DNA of 64,000 nt from Cepaea nemoralis. Taxonomy: Eukaryota > Mollusca > Gastropoda > Stylommatophora > Helicidae. Below are positions 10,619 to 21,322 of the stretch, piece by piece (the stretch's first letter is position 1; the number at the start of each line of letters is the position of its first letter). Made by a program: the position numbers and the translations under genes. The stretch spans positions 1-64,000 of the forward strand of contig JACEFZ010021756.1 of the NCBI GenBank assembly GCA_014155875.1, written 5' to 3'. The notes under the pieces are model-generated. The model ran no database searches. It worked only from the letters and a program-made list of their open reading frames with translations, and was not told where the DNA came from.

Positions 10619-12354
10619 TGCTGCTTGTCTGTCCATTCATCCCCATTTATCCAATCCTTCTTTCTTTCCTACCTCCATATCGGGGATAAGTCAGTGAGTT
10701 GATCGATAAAGTTGGTCTGTCGTTCGGTAGGTAGGTGGATGGGTGGCACGGGCTGGCGGGCAGGCTTTCGGCAGTCGGTCGATTGGTCGGTCGATCGCAC
10801 CACCCGTCCGTTCGTTCGTCCGCTTATATGTCATTCTTGACCATTTCCGTTTCCCTCCTGTCAACAAGGAGCTGTGTTAATTTTATTTTGCGTGATTCAT
10901 TTCGTTGTTTATCTGTTTGTGTTGTCCTGTCCTTGACAAAGATTCTTAGAACCGAATCTTCGGGTAGTCCTTTGTGTTCTGTATCACTTATTTTTATTCT
11001 ATTACTCCATTATTATATATTTCTTTATTGTTTCTGATTTTTGATGTTGTCACCTGCGTGCTGAATCATTTGTAATGTATGTACATTGCGTCTATGTTTA
11101 GTATCTCTTCTTTTCGCAGGAGCCAAATATACCTAATTGTTTGCATTTCATACTGTTATATTCTGCTGCAGTCGCTGCTTCTTTTCGTTTGTTCCGTATA
11201 TGTCTTTCCGTCTGTCCCCTCAGCCTGCCGATAAGTCTGTCTGTATATTAAAAATAGAATATCGACTACTTTTGGTTACTGATAACATATCTTAGCCTGC
11301 CGAATCATCTGCCTATCGACTTCACAATCTTCACCCTCAGAGAAACACAGTCACTCCATTTTAAATAAACTGAGATTGGATGACAATCTACCAGCCCATG
11401 TTGTTAGACTGTCTCGTGTCTGTATTCTTTGCCTTTGTCTATCACGTTTTCCATCAGATTTGTCTGAAGCAACAATGTGTCCCACTTCCGGTTTCTGTAG
11501 CCAATCACAATGAGAATAAATGGATAGTGGAGATCCAGGCATTGATTTTTCTCTTCCCGACTACTATCCATTCTTCTGCGGCGTCTGTTCCCATTTGGCA
11601 TTGACAAAAGCCCACTGTGACTACCTATGTTCCTTTGTGGGCGCTTTCATTTCAGTAATGATTAGAGATGGTTGATAGCCCGCAAGTTCATGTCTGTAAA
11701 GTAGTTCACGGCAAATGAGAACATTCTCCTAACAAACGTTAAGACGCGGAGACACTGCAAAGAGAGTGCTGACGAGCTCAACACTGGGAAGAAGAGGAAA
11801 TGGGAAATCAAGGTTAACATTTGTCTTCTTCTTCTTCTTTCGTTCGCTTGAAACATGTCTACAACTGCAATGTCGTCTCTTGTATGAATCTAACAGTCTT
11901 TTTTAGTTCATTCAGCGGTCCATAGAGTTTCTTTGTTTGGTACGGCCAGACGGTCTATTGTCAGGCCCTCTGGCTTCGGTGGACATCTGAGATGGACCTC
12001 CATTATTTGTGGTTAGACCCTTACGAGACATAAGGCCCGGCACTGCACCTGTCTGTGGGACCAGAGCAGGGCGAGCACCATAACATGTAGCAGTTGTCGA
12101 CATAATTCACGGCGTTATTGCGTGGCAGCCTGATTTCTGTGGTCTCCTCATGGCTGGCTGCCTCCGTCTTCAGCACCTATCTTTTGCAAGAGTAGACTAT
12201 GGTCTTACTCGACACATTTGTAAAAACAGACATCTAAGATTTGAGACGTAAAAATTTTAAAAAATAAAAATATAACTGAACTAACGAGAGCAAGACAGGA
12301 TAGACAATAATGCAATGAATGAAAGCTTCCCGACTAGACAAGTGGTTGAAACAA
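10619..12354. other. Unassigned; tetranucleotide mosaic at the left
   Basis: 10700-10830 is a degenerate mosaic of GGTC, GGTA and TTCG units. The remainder holds no supported gene. Open frames at 11351-11607 overlap on opposite strands and look random. A 63-codon minus frame at 11912-12103 lacks a motif. Confidence 0.45.
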
Positions 12355-12445
12355 GTAAAGGCCCCTATTACACGCCTAAAGAGCATTAGGTTTATGTGGC
12401 TAGACCTCCATTTCTATACGCCCACGGTAGTCATTGGGCGATGTG
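12355..12445 (-). mobile_element. SINE-F fragment
   Basis: AAGGCCCCTATTACACGCCT, GGCTAGACCTCCATTTCTAT and GGTAGTCATTGGGCGATGTG match the antisense 3' half of family F. The tRNA-like head is absent. Confidence 0.55.
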
Positions 12446-12689
12446 CTCGGTATCTGCCATAGACCAAGGTTAGGTCATGGGCCACTCGGTGCAAACAGGT
12501 TACAGCTTCACGCAACCCAGCGTGATGATGTGAAGATTGAGAATCTTGCCTTGCATGGAAATAGCGAGGTGGGGCTGCTGGGGAGAAGACAGCGTCTCCT
12601 GAGGGCAGTCGGTTGAGCTTGAAACACGGTCAGTGTCTGATCGGAGTCTGTCTAGTAAAATCGCAAAATATCAGTTATCAGTTATCATT
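12446..12689. other. Unassigned
   Basis: Nothing recognisable apart from a plus-strand 60-codon frame without motif. Confidence 0.4.
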
Positions 12690-12860
12690 TGGGGTATCTT
12701 CGTTGCACTCCGGACATATCCATAGGTGCTCAGATCCCCCCCCCCCAGCATATTCATCAGCGTCCGGTGGCTAATAGTGCCAGTTCTGTGTTGGTTGACG
12801 AGGCGCTTTGTTTTCCCGATGTACCTCTCGCGTCTGGCTGTGCCGATTCTTACTCCCAGA
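12690..12860 (-). repeat. Dispersed repeat M, copy 1 (coding-like on minus strand)
   Basis: The minus strand reads YLGVRIGTARRERYIGKT and RLVNQHRTGTIS in one frame and EHLWICPECNEDTP in another. The same protein-like blocks recur at 19255-19430. Conservation of amino-acid-like sequence and a C-P-E-C zinc-knuckle-like pair suggest the C-terminal end of a retroelement ORF. I cannot name the family. Confidence 0.5.
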
Positions 12861-13689
12861 TAATAATGAGCCGCTACTTTTATTAGTAGATGTGTATTTA
12901 TTGTGTAGACTCTAGGCATGTATTTGTGAAACGTACATTGTGAATTGTTCCATGCTTGGAGTCAATATAGAATGAAAACGGAGTTGTGTGTTGTTATTCA
13001 AGACATTTTGAGTTCACTCCAGTTTACGAGTTGTTATGAATAGTCCTGTACAAGAACTTAAATTTAACTCATGACAAGGATTGAAATGAGTCCAGCGAGA
13101 AAGAACACAGAGTCGCTAACCAGAAAGGTGCTGACCCAGTTACGTGACCACGGCAGCAACAAATGTCTACTTTGCTTGGCCGTGGAAAAGTCCAGTTATC
13201 GGTTCGAGTGCTGGGAAAGATATGTACAGCACCCGACATACAATGCAGTTTGGGCAACTTCAACGAGTCTATACTAGTGACCATCACAACACGCACATTA
13301 GCAATGGGCGATAGTAGCAATGAACAGTTGAATTCTAATTCATCAACAACAAGCTCAGAAACATAGCAGAGCGTCCATCGCTTCTTTAAGATGGCTGGCG
13401 CTCGCTCACAAGAAGAACCGACATTGCTCCCTGGCAGCATCACACCGACCGTCTTTACTCCCCAAGACATTTATTGGTACTCATATGAGGCTGGGTGGAC
13501 CTGGGAGCCCATTTTAATTGAAAAAATGTGTAACCTCACTGATGCGGTTCTAAGCATTATTCTTTGTTTCAGTGAGAATATGGGTCTAGTATCAGATCCC
13601 CATCGGACCTCCGATATGCGGCACTTGTATCAGCATCATTATTCTCATCGCTAATTGTCATGCAGGTAAGCGTGTGCTATCACAGCTCG
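12861..13689. other. Unassigned, no supported gene
   Basis: A 133-codon minus frame (13069-13470) overlaps plus frames of 67-87 codons. None shows a domain, signal or repeated structure, so all are left uncalled. Confidence 0.4.
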
Positions 13690-13940
13690 CCATCTAGGGA
13701 GTCTCCATTGCGAAGTGATCAAGCCGTCTGCCTCGCGCTTCGAAGGTTGTGGTTCAATTCCGGGCTAAGTTTTTAGGTTCACTAGTGCATTTTTTTCTCG
13801 GAGACTCCTGGGGGTCGTCGCTGGAGCTACGGAGTTCGTGCTTTCTGCGATGCTTTCGGCAGGCCGTCCTGCGGAAAGATACCGAGCCGTATGGGATAAA
13901 ACCCGGTGAACTGAAGTCGATCCTCTCGACTTTAAGACTT
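13690..13940 (+). mobile_element. SINE-A copy 2 (tRNA-like head)
   Basis: The most complete A copy. The head around GCGAAGTGATCAAGCCGTCT and the B-box-like GTGGTTCAATTCCGGGC look tRNA-derived. The body has CGGAGACTCCTGGGGGTCGT, CGCTGGAGCTACGGAGTTCG and GCGGAAAGATACCGAGCCGT, ending in ATGGGATAAAACCCGGTG and a GACTTTAAGACTTTTAAAG tail. Confidence 0.85.
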
Positions 13941-14345
13941 TTAAAGTCTTCCATTATCACTAGAGTCTGGGACCAGTTCTGTCTTGCTGTCCTGATTGCG
14001 CGAGGCGGTAAATCCATCTAGATATTATTTTTTGTTACCCTGTTATTAGTTCCCCTTGCTCTTTTCTATTCAAGGTCGTCAGCTGCCACTAAATTTTCAG
14101 TATTACTTCTCGACATAAAGTAGGCAAAATCTGGACTGTTTACGTTTTATTTTCCCTCTTCTACCTATCTATAAATATTCTAAATCCATTGACCTGGTTT
14201 AATCTCTCAATTTCTAACGATTCTCTCTCCCCACCTTCACCCCCCCCCTTTTGGCTTACTATAAGTGGGCTCTCAAAGTGTGATATGCATGAACTGGGGC
14301 ATATTTACAATGACCGACCACACTATTCCTATCTGTTCTCTGGTT
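13941..14345. other. Unassigned
   Basis: No gene recognised. CCCCCCC tracts occur near 14240. The last 11 bases form the left target-site duplication of the following SINE-B copy. Confidence 0.4.
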
Positions 14346-14492
14346 CTTCCTCTTCTTCTGCGTTCATCCGGAGTTATTTTTCCGGATGTGACTGCGTTGT
14401 GCCTGTTTACAGCAGAGCTGCGTTCTTGCGCCGTTAGGCCGACACATCCGACTTCTGCGGGCATTTGTTGACCGGGATAACCTTCCCGGGGT
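14346..14492 (-). mobile_element. SINE-B copy 3 with 11-bp TSD
   Basis: Antisense copy with the TTC-type tail at left. It contains GCGTTGTGCCTGTTTACAGC, GCGCCGTTAGGCCGACACAT and CCGACTTCTGCGGGCATTTG. It is flanked by GTTCTCTGGTT (14335-14345) and GTTCTCTGTTT (14493-14503), matching at 10 of 11 bases. Confidence 0.88.
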
Positions 14493-14503
14493 GTTCTCTG
14501 TTT

Positions 14504-14863
14504 GATAAAGACAGTCTTCTGTTGATATAATCTGTTTTCCTAACGTGTCACATAGTTTACATATGTATTATACTTTTTTTTTCACCCAAAGGTGACAATG
14601 GGAGACATCTTGGCACATTTATTTAAGTCTCCTAGGAACTACTTGTGGGCGTCATGTTAACTGTGTTATGTACTATTTGATATAAGTATAATCTTGTATT
14701 TGTAACAAATCGTAGTTTTTCTGTCAAATTCTCACAGTAAGGTACCGTGAGTGTATATTTATAATCCACCTATGGTGCCTCGCAACTTACATTGTTGTCC
14801 CTTCCATAGGTTTCCAGTGAAGATAATAGCGGTGATGTCAAAGAAAGCGCTGAACGTTTAAAT
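14504..14863. other. Unassigned AT-rich DNA
   Basis: No gene or repeat recognised. Confidence 0.4.
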
Positions 14864-14887
14864 TACACACACACACACCCACACACC

Positions 14888-14935
<48 letters not shown>
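14864..14935. repeat. CA dinucleotide repeat
   Basis: CA units with CCCA interruptions in the left part, then about 25 pure units. Confidence 0.97.
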
Positions 14936-14936
<1 letters not shown>

Positions 14937-15679
14937 GAGTGGAGGATTCCATGTTGGGGTGAAGTGAGTTATAATATCTGTATTTTGTGTGATATATTTA
15001 TTGTCATGGAGTATTCTCAGAGTCTGGAGAGAGTGAAGGAACACGCACAAAAATACTCTTATTTGAATTGTTAGTTGTGACTTTAGAGGACAGCAGTATG
15101 TTCATAAAAAATGGACCAGTCATCAAATGTTCGCGAACAATCTTAGAGCACACAGGGAGAATATCACCATTGTGCACTAACTCTGTAGTAAACAGAGGGT
15201 CCATATGTGCTTACACACTCACATGCTATAAATATTATTTTAAGGGTTGAATTTCTGATTTCGAAATTTAGCCTTGGCAGCGACCAACACGGCCTAATCT
15301 TTTCGAATTGAACAGTAAGGACAGGAGATAATATAAGCATTGCAGCATCAGAACCACGTTCACATCACCTGATAGGAAAACACAACGTGCCAGGGAGAGA
15401 GAAGAAAAGAAATGACGCCATCAGAAAACAAATGTTCACAACGGCTCTAACGGATTTTATCGAAAGACCCCGAATGAGATTATTCACTAGTGTAAGAGGA
15501 CAATTTTTCCTCTAAGCAATTGGGCTGGAGGATATTGACACTGAAATGTATAAAGCCCACGGAGAAAATATTACCATTTCAGACTTCATACATTTTGTTT
15601 GTGCTGTAGTGAATCGTGACCAGTTACATCCTTATATGTCTCTTTGCAGATGTAATGTTTATGTGCAGCTCTTGAAGGT
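14936..15679. other. Unassigned
   Basis: Opposite-strand short frames at 15004-15250 overlap and have no supporting motif. No repeat identified. Confidence 0.4.
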
Positions 15680-16290
15680 CAGCATGCCGACAAGATAAGA
15701 TCGCTAGTTCTTAAACTTCCGGTGTACGGGTTCAACCCCAACTCCGGTAAGTTGGACTAAAATGTAAACTTCTCGTCCTTGACTTGGGGACGTAAATTAC
15801 AAGTGCCTCGGGGACGCAGAGGTGTTTCCAAGGCACCAGGGCCAGGTTTTATACTGGCCAAGACCTAATAACACGTCCTAGTCATGCGCCCTGGGCAACA
15901 GGTCCCTTCGGGGTCCTGGCTAACGTAGTAGGATAGCTGATTCTCCTGAAGTCGGAGAGTATCAGCCTGCGCGGCGAGGAACCACCAGTCTGCACATCAA
16001 TTAGCCAGAAATGGGACAACGGATACTTACGCAAACCTCAGGTCCGGTATGACATCACACTGATGTTGGACAACAGGATGTCTTCATCCGACATACAGGA
16101 CTTCACGCTGGAGTTCACAGCCAGCGAACCTAAGCAAGCAAGCAGCAAGCAAGAAGCACAAGTGCCTCAGAAGTCTAAGTGAGTTCGCTTAGCGTCGAGG
16201 GACACTGGTAAAAGGGAAAAATAATCCACACGCAAAAATAAGTATAGTACACTTGAAGTAATAGCACATGTATGAATTGCGCTTGAGTTC
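15680..16290 (+). mobile_element. SINE-D copy 3, split by retroposon E1
   Basis: Left part 15680-15809 has TTCTTAAACTTCCGGTGTAC, GGGTTCAACCCC and GTAAATTACAAGTGCCTC. Right part 16158-16290 resumes with ACAAGTGCCTCAGAAGTC and runs to the GAGTTCATAA end. The 348-bp gap is the family E insertion. Part of the anticodon-arm region is deleted relative to copies at 4440 and 8318. Confidence 0.87.
15810..16157 (+). mobile_element. Retroposon E copy 1 with perfect 11-bp TSD
   Basis: About 348 bp, starting GGGGACGCAGAGGTGTTTCC and ending in an AAGC-type tail (16132-16157). It is flanked by the perfect duplication ACAAGTGCCTC (15799-15809 and 16158-16168). Two other copies (54822, 60239) have the same 5' start and length, so the unit is defined at both ends. 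The head is not evidently tRNA-like and no protein is encoded. Confidence 0.92.
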
Positions 16291-16559
16291 ATAACGAGCG
16301 GGGAAAAAAAACAGAATAGGTCTTGAAAACTGAACTGTTTTTGTTTAGCTGAGCTTAGAGCTGAGAATTTTCTGGGAATTGTATTGGAAGGAAGGGCGAC
16401 GAGGAATGGAAATAGCCGCCTCAGCTCATATGTCATGGCCTTATATATGTGAAGGACTAATACTTCACACCCCAACGGCGGCAGTTTCTGCCAAGGGACT
16501 ACATTCATTTTGTTTCCTTTCAGATACGTGTGCCGCGGCAGATATCACTCTTTCCTTCC
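16291..16559. other. Unassigned
   Basis: Opposite-strand open frames (16167-16508 minus, 16379-16606 plus) overlap without motif; part of the minus one is SINE-D sequence. Confidence 0.4.
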
Positions 16560-16800
16560 AACCCGGTGGTCGTGTAGTCGAATCCCCATCGGCGGGGATT
16601 ATTTAACATTTACCTGGTCTCATAGGTCAATCTAGATCTAAATTTATACCAGGAAATGTTCTTGGAGGTAAAGGGGGTGGAAGTGATGCTGACTACATCA
16701 CCAGTGGAGTACCGATTGGTCTAGAGTAAAATGTTACCAGAACTACATACCCATACACCTTAGGGCGTGGAGAAGGGTTCCTTGACATTTGCTTACTTAT
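16560..16800 (+). mobile_element. SINE-F copy 2
   Basis: Contains GTCGAATCCCCATCGG (B-box-like), AGGTAAAGGGGGTGG, GCTGACTACATCACCAGTGG, AGTACCGATTGGTCTAGA and ACCTTAGGGCG. This is the sense order of the family. Confidence 0.7.
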
Positions 16801-17075
16801 CATACAGTCGAGGTCTGTGGCTTTGGAGATAGTGAGACCCAGTTTCACAATTCTCCATCATACCGAGTCGAGGGTTCGAAATTAGCCACAACCGATTGGA
16901 AAAAAAAAATGTCGCTTTGCGTTAATTTAAATTGTATGAGGTGTCGGCCATTTAAAAAAAAAAGCATTTCAAACTACTGAACGTAAAATTGCCTTATCAC
17001 AAATAGCCAATAAATGCTGATGTTAATTGCTACATTCAGTAAGGGACATGCAACTAACTTAAACTTACTATAAAT
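16801..17075 (+). mobile_element. SINE-C copy 4
   Basis: The head CTGTGGCTTTGGAGATAGTG and GAGGGTTCGAAATTAGCC (B box) are followed by the C tail: GGTGTCGGCCATT, CAAACTACTGAACGTAAAAT, CAATAAATGCTG and GACATGCAACTAACTT. A-rich expansions interrupt the middle. It directly follows SINE-F copy 2 in the same orientation. Confidence 0.8.
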
Positions 17076-17429
17076 ACAGTACGCCCCTAGATGGGGAAAT
17101 GGGTCTTTCTTTCACTTGGACTGTAATCATGTTCTTTGTGATGCTGTTAGCCCAACAGATTTCTACACTATTTGCTGGATCCAGAGCCATCCCCTGCCGG
17201 AAGCCCGTCCGTTGTTAATCCTGAAGCGGTCAGTATCTGTTTCACGTGTTTAAATCGCCTGGTACAAGGACCGGCAAGGTGAACAAATACAGGGGGGATA
17301 AACGATGCCGGCTGTTTGCTTAAGTGAACACTGCATCAACACGGACTCTCGCGTGCCACTCATGTCCAGTGTTGACAGTTCTTTATTTGAGGGCGTTTGT
17401 CTGTTTGAAGCTGGGTTTAGATCTCACGT
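17076..17429. other. Unassigned
   Basis: No gene or repeat recognised before the pyrimidine tract. Confidence 0.4.
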
Positions 17430-17660
17430 TTATTTCTTTCTTTTCCTTCCCCTCTCTCTTTCTATCTCCCTATTTGCCTCTCTCTGTATTCCTTCCCCTC
17501 GCTTCTATGTTTCCTCTATTCTCCCATCTCTCTCTCAATATGTGTCTTCGCTCTCTCTCCCCGTCTCTCCCCTCTCTCTCTCCCCACTTTCCCTCTTTTG
17601 TCTCCAACTTCTCACTCTTTCTCTCCTCATTCTTTCTTTATTCTCACGCTTTCCATCTTC

Positions 17661-17709
<49 letters not shown>

Positions 17710-17825
17710 CTCTCTCTCTCTCCTCTCCCCTATCTCCTCACTATTTTTCGCCTCAGACTTTCTCCTTACACTCACTCCTCACTATCTCCTCACTCTCTCA
17801 CCTCACTCTCTCTCCTTCTCTCGGA
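17430..17825. repeat. CT-rich low-complexity tract
   Basis: Polypyrimidine on the plus strand with a pure CT core at about 17664-17702. The Ser/Leu-rich open frames of up to 186 codons are translations of this repeat. Confidence 0.95.
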
Positions 17826-17844
17826 CATGTAATCAGATTGCAAC

Positions 17845-17960
17845 GGGCACCTTTAGTATATTGGAACTATTCGCTGGCTGTTGAAGATGAGGACTGAATG
17901 CTTATGGGAATGTCCCGAGTGTAGTGATGTCGGATCTTGACTCAACTCAATTCAACATGA
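17845..17960 (+). repeat. Dispersed repeat H, copy 1
   Basis: Shares a GAAGATGAGGACTG, CCCGAGTGTAGTGATGTCGG and TCTTGACTCAACTCAA order with 24110-24240. Class unknown. Confidence 0.55.
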
Positions 17961-18329
17961 GGGAAATGCGTAAGTAAACCGTAGCCAGAAGCAAAAATAC
18001 CCCAGAGGCATTAAAAGCCTTACAGTCTATCCGACATTTGAACCAGCAGCATGACAAGTATGAAAATCAATCAGAATATTGCAAGGCAATAGGCATTATG
18101 CATGCCTAGCATGACAAGCGAGATTGTAAGAGATGTACATTAATGTATGGCTAAAAATTTAATAGGTGTAAGACCCAAAATTACGATTTTCTATCAGTAA
18201 CGGTTCTATTGCTGTAAGATCTTTATAAACTGTTCATGTTTTATTTGTATATCAATTAGTAGGGATTTACGTATTGTGAAAGTCTAAAATGTTTTTTTTA
18301 AATATACCATTGTCTCTTGGCTGTTAAGC
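17961..18329. other. Unassigned AT-rich DNA
   Basis: No gene recognised. Confidence 0.4.
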
Positions 18330-19090
18330 CGTTGTGGTAGTAGACCATGTTATACACCTTAAGACGTATTATTGGACTTATAGTAATAGAGCCATATTTG
18401 TATAGACCAGTGGTTCTCAACCGGTGGGGAAATCCCCCTCCCCCAGGGGGGAATTTTTGGGTTTCCAGGGGGGAATGAAGATTATTTCAAGATCACGTTA
18501 ATACAAGAACCGATTACTTGATCTTGTTTTTCCTTGTTTTTCATACTTTACGCTTCTGTACGCATCACCCTTCTGAAATTCATTTTATAACGTAAGTAGA
18601 TCCGCAAATCATATTTTATGTACATGTCTAGACTTGTTTTAGTATGTGCTATTAAATTTAGCTTCAATTATTACGTAATCTGTGTAGGGGCAGGGGGAAA
18701 TTTTTAGGGAGGAAAAACAAATAGGAGGGGGGATGACGTTCTAAAAATATGGTAAGGGGGGAATGATGTCCTAAAAATATGGTGAGCGGGGGGGGGGGGG
18801 GGGGGGGGGGGATGACGTCCTAAAAATATGGTGAAGGGGGGGAACGGACCAAAAAAGGTTGAGAACCACTGGTATAGACGAATTAGCATTTGAGGGGTAA
18901 TGTGGTCAATTTCGTACACGCCGCTTTCACTTTCCAAGACACTTCCTGTTATCCATTTGAGTCTGCGTTAACCTGAAAGTCAAGGTTAATTTTTAACACA
19001 AATGTGTCTCCATGTGAATTCGAACCTATGACTTTGGAGCTAGCAGACGGACATCTAGCCACATCACTACAGCGGCTCCTTTGTTGGAGT
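18330..19090 (-). mobile_element. SINE-F copy 3, split by a hAT MITE
   Basis: On the minus strand the tRNA-like head lies at 19025-19085, with AGGAGCCGCTGTAGTGATG and the B box AGGTTCGAATTC. The body follows to 18872 (GTAATGTGGTCAATT antisense), then resumes after the MITE at 18330-18407. The host element is older than the MITE. Confidence 0.7.
18408..18871. mobile_element. hAT MITE copy 1 with perfect 8-bp TSD
   Basis: 464 bp with 15-bp terminal inverted repeats, CAGTGGTTCTCAACC, a classic hAT terminus. It is flanked by the perfect 8-bp duplication GTATAGAC (18400-18407 and 18872-18879). It has no transposase. Near the right end a ~32-bp G-rich motif with CTAAAAATATGGTGA occurs three times and includes a run of 24 G (18788-18811). 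Sister copy at 44582-44997. Confidence 0.96.
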
Positions 19091-19254
19091 GAACCGGAGG
19101 GAATTACTAGAGATAATGACCGCTTGATAGCCAGTCGCTGCCGAGCGTACAGTTTCACAAAAACGTTATTCCGATGCTCGTAATACGCGTCACGAGGATT
19201 AGACATCGTGTCTTCACTTCAGAAATAACAAACTGTTATAGTTGTGTTATCTAT

Positions 19255-19430
19255 TAGGTGTATCATCATTGCACTCCGGACAAGTCCATTGGTGCTCAGA
19301 CACTCCCCTAACATATACATCTGGGTCCAGCGGCTAATAGTGCCAGCTCTGTGTTGGTTGACGAGGCCCCTCGTTCTTCCAATGTGCCTCTCGTGTCTGG
19401 CCGTCCCAATTCTCACTCCCAAGGACTCTC
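19255..19430 (-). repeat. Dispersed repeat M, copy 2 (coding-like on minus strand)
   Basis: The minus strand reads GVRIGTARHERHIGRTR and LVNQHRAGTISRWTQ, and in a shifted frame EHQWTCPECNDDTP. It is homologous to 12690-12860, with amino-acid changes mostly conservative. Possibly the C-terminus of a retroelement protein. Confidence 0.5.
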
Positions 19431-20198
19431 ATTTTGAACAACTTGTTATAGTTGTATGCCAAGCAACCAATCACACGCCTTTGGTGAATTTGAATAACGA
19501 AGACACAAACAATAGATTGCACGATTTATTGCCTGGCATATTTCGCTGCATCTGGTCAGGTACATACTGCAGAAATCACACAACATAAAGTGAAATAACT
19601 AGATAAATCCTTCAAACTGAAATATACACATGTTCGCACAGTAATGTCGATTGTCTACCACGGTAATTTTAAACTGACTAACATGTCTTTCTGCTTGCAG
19701 AAGGATAGCTTACGTAGGTTAATTATTATATTATATATTATTATTATATTATATTGTTATATATTATAATTATTATTGCATCCAATGCAAGAAGAAACAC
19801 TGGACGTCAAAAGAGAAAACAAAAGACTACCTCACGCGTATATGCAAGCAACGTTAGGGCACAGAATTTGCTGATCTGGAAAGAACGGCTGAGAATAAGA
19901 GACATAGCAGATACATTATCAGACACCTTATCTTTGGATTGATAGACCCAAGGAATGAATGTTTATCAATTTAAAGTAATACATTTAATGTGATCTATGG
20001 GAGGAGAGTGGATCATTTATGGAGATATCTGTCTCCAATGAAAGAGACATTTTACAAACCAAAACCAATGTAATAAGTGCTTAAGATAGACCCAGCTAAA
20101 GTAACAGCTGGCCGTGAGAGGTGAGTTAAGGCTCGGCCACCCAATTCCACTGCCAATCAGGCTTTCTCTAATTATATGATAATAGAATAAATAAACAT
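19431..20198. other. Unassigned; AT-rich block
   Basis: 19720-19790 is almost pure A+T (TTATTATATTATA units). No gene supported. Confidence 0.45.
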
Positions 20199-20956
20199 TT
20201 AATGAGTGCAAGCTACCCTTCTGTTATTGCAAGTCTGATAACCCCTTTGGTCCTCAGAACCAAGAATGACCCAATAATCAAATCTGGTATTGAAAACCCG
20301 GCCAGTCTTCCTGCCATCTAATTTGATCCCGTCAATCATACAAGTGGAGATTGTCCACGCAGTTCCTTGACCTGTTGACCAGTGTCCCTTTCCCACGTGA
20401 CCAAAAGATTCACATTGCCGGACAATAACCTTCCCGATAGCGCTCAAGGGTAGCTTCTAAATGAAAGCCACTTGTATCTCGAAATTGACGGGTCAGATTC
20501 AATCTAGTCTTGAAAACCAGACCGGCTGAAGTAAAGAGATTGACAGCTGGGCCACCGTGGATGATTTCCTGCGGAAGCGGCTTCGCGTGTTCAGTTGATT
20601 TGAAGCATCTTGTCATGCGTTTGGAAGCCGGTCATTCAAATTGGTCTATGGTTTCCACATTAACTCGGTTTGGCCACTACCTGTCCAGCGAGTCTTTCTT
20701 TGGGTCCTTCAGTTAACAATGATCTCTTATCTTCGTAATCATTGTCTCCGGAAGCAGAAGGGTGCATGACATTTGTGGACTTGTTAGATGGGTTCTTAAC
20801 CAGGTCACGAAACTTGTCAACCAATTTATTGCACAAATAAATACCGGGTTTGCTACATGTCAGTTTTAAATAAAGTGTCCTGGATTGAGCAAGGTCTTCC
20901 GATGGAGATGCAACAGAGAAACTGGCATAATGCGGGAAAATACCCAAGATAAGCAA
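20199..20956 (-). other. Cluster of three consecutive minus-strand open frames, unidentified
   Basis: Frames at 20660-20956, 20410-20616 and 20199-20447 follow one another on the minus strand in three different frames. Two of them contain similar short blocks (AGLVFKTRLNLTRQF and TGRVFNTRFDYWVIL), so part of the DNA may be a diverged duplication. No domain is recognised. It could be a degenerate mobile-element ORF or chance. Confidence 0.25.
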
Positions 20957-21179
20957 AGAAAGATAGAGAAAGATGTGTATAGAAAGCTTATTTCATCGTC
21001 AACATTACCACTCGTACTATTTGGCATTAATAACAGATGATGGCAAAAGTGAAACAGAAATAAGAAAGAAAATAGGAATGGCCATAACAAAAATGCTTTC
21101 GGCATCATGAATTCCGTATTAACACCTAGAAAGATTAACAATGCATTTCAAATGAGAATTGCAAAATGATATGTATATT

Positions 21180-21322
21180 GGCACTCTTCCGAATTCTGGT
21201 CCCAAATAGTTCTGCAGTGAATAAGTGATTAGGGTTAGGGTTAGGGTTAGGGTTAGTTATATATATAGTATATATATATATATACTGTAGAACTATTTGG
21301 GACCGGAATTCGGAAGAGTGCC
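21180..21322. mobile_element. 143-bp MITE carrying telomeric repeats, perfect 8-bp TSD
   Basis: Terminal inverted repeats of 39 bp (21180-21218 and 21284-21322) start GGCACTCTTCCGAATTC and differ at only two positions. The element is flanked by a perfect 8-bp duplication, TGTATATT (21172-21179 and 21323-21330). The interior holds TTAGGG repeats followed by a TA-rich stretch. An 8-bp TSD fits hAT, Merlin or P superfamilies. A GG start is not typical hAT, so the superfamily is open. Confidence 0.95.
21229..21256. repeat. Interstitial telomeric repeat (TTAGGG)4.7
   Basis: 28 bp of perfect TTAGGG units located inside the MITE loop, the standard metazoan telomere motif. Confidence 0.98.

Noticed and set aside
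13069..13470. 133-codon minus-strand frame
   Set aside because: No domain, overlapping open frames on the other strand, and no repeat or splice support.
17305..17897. Ser/Leu-rich frames of 175-186 codons
   Set aside because: Translations of a CT-rich tract.
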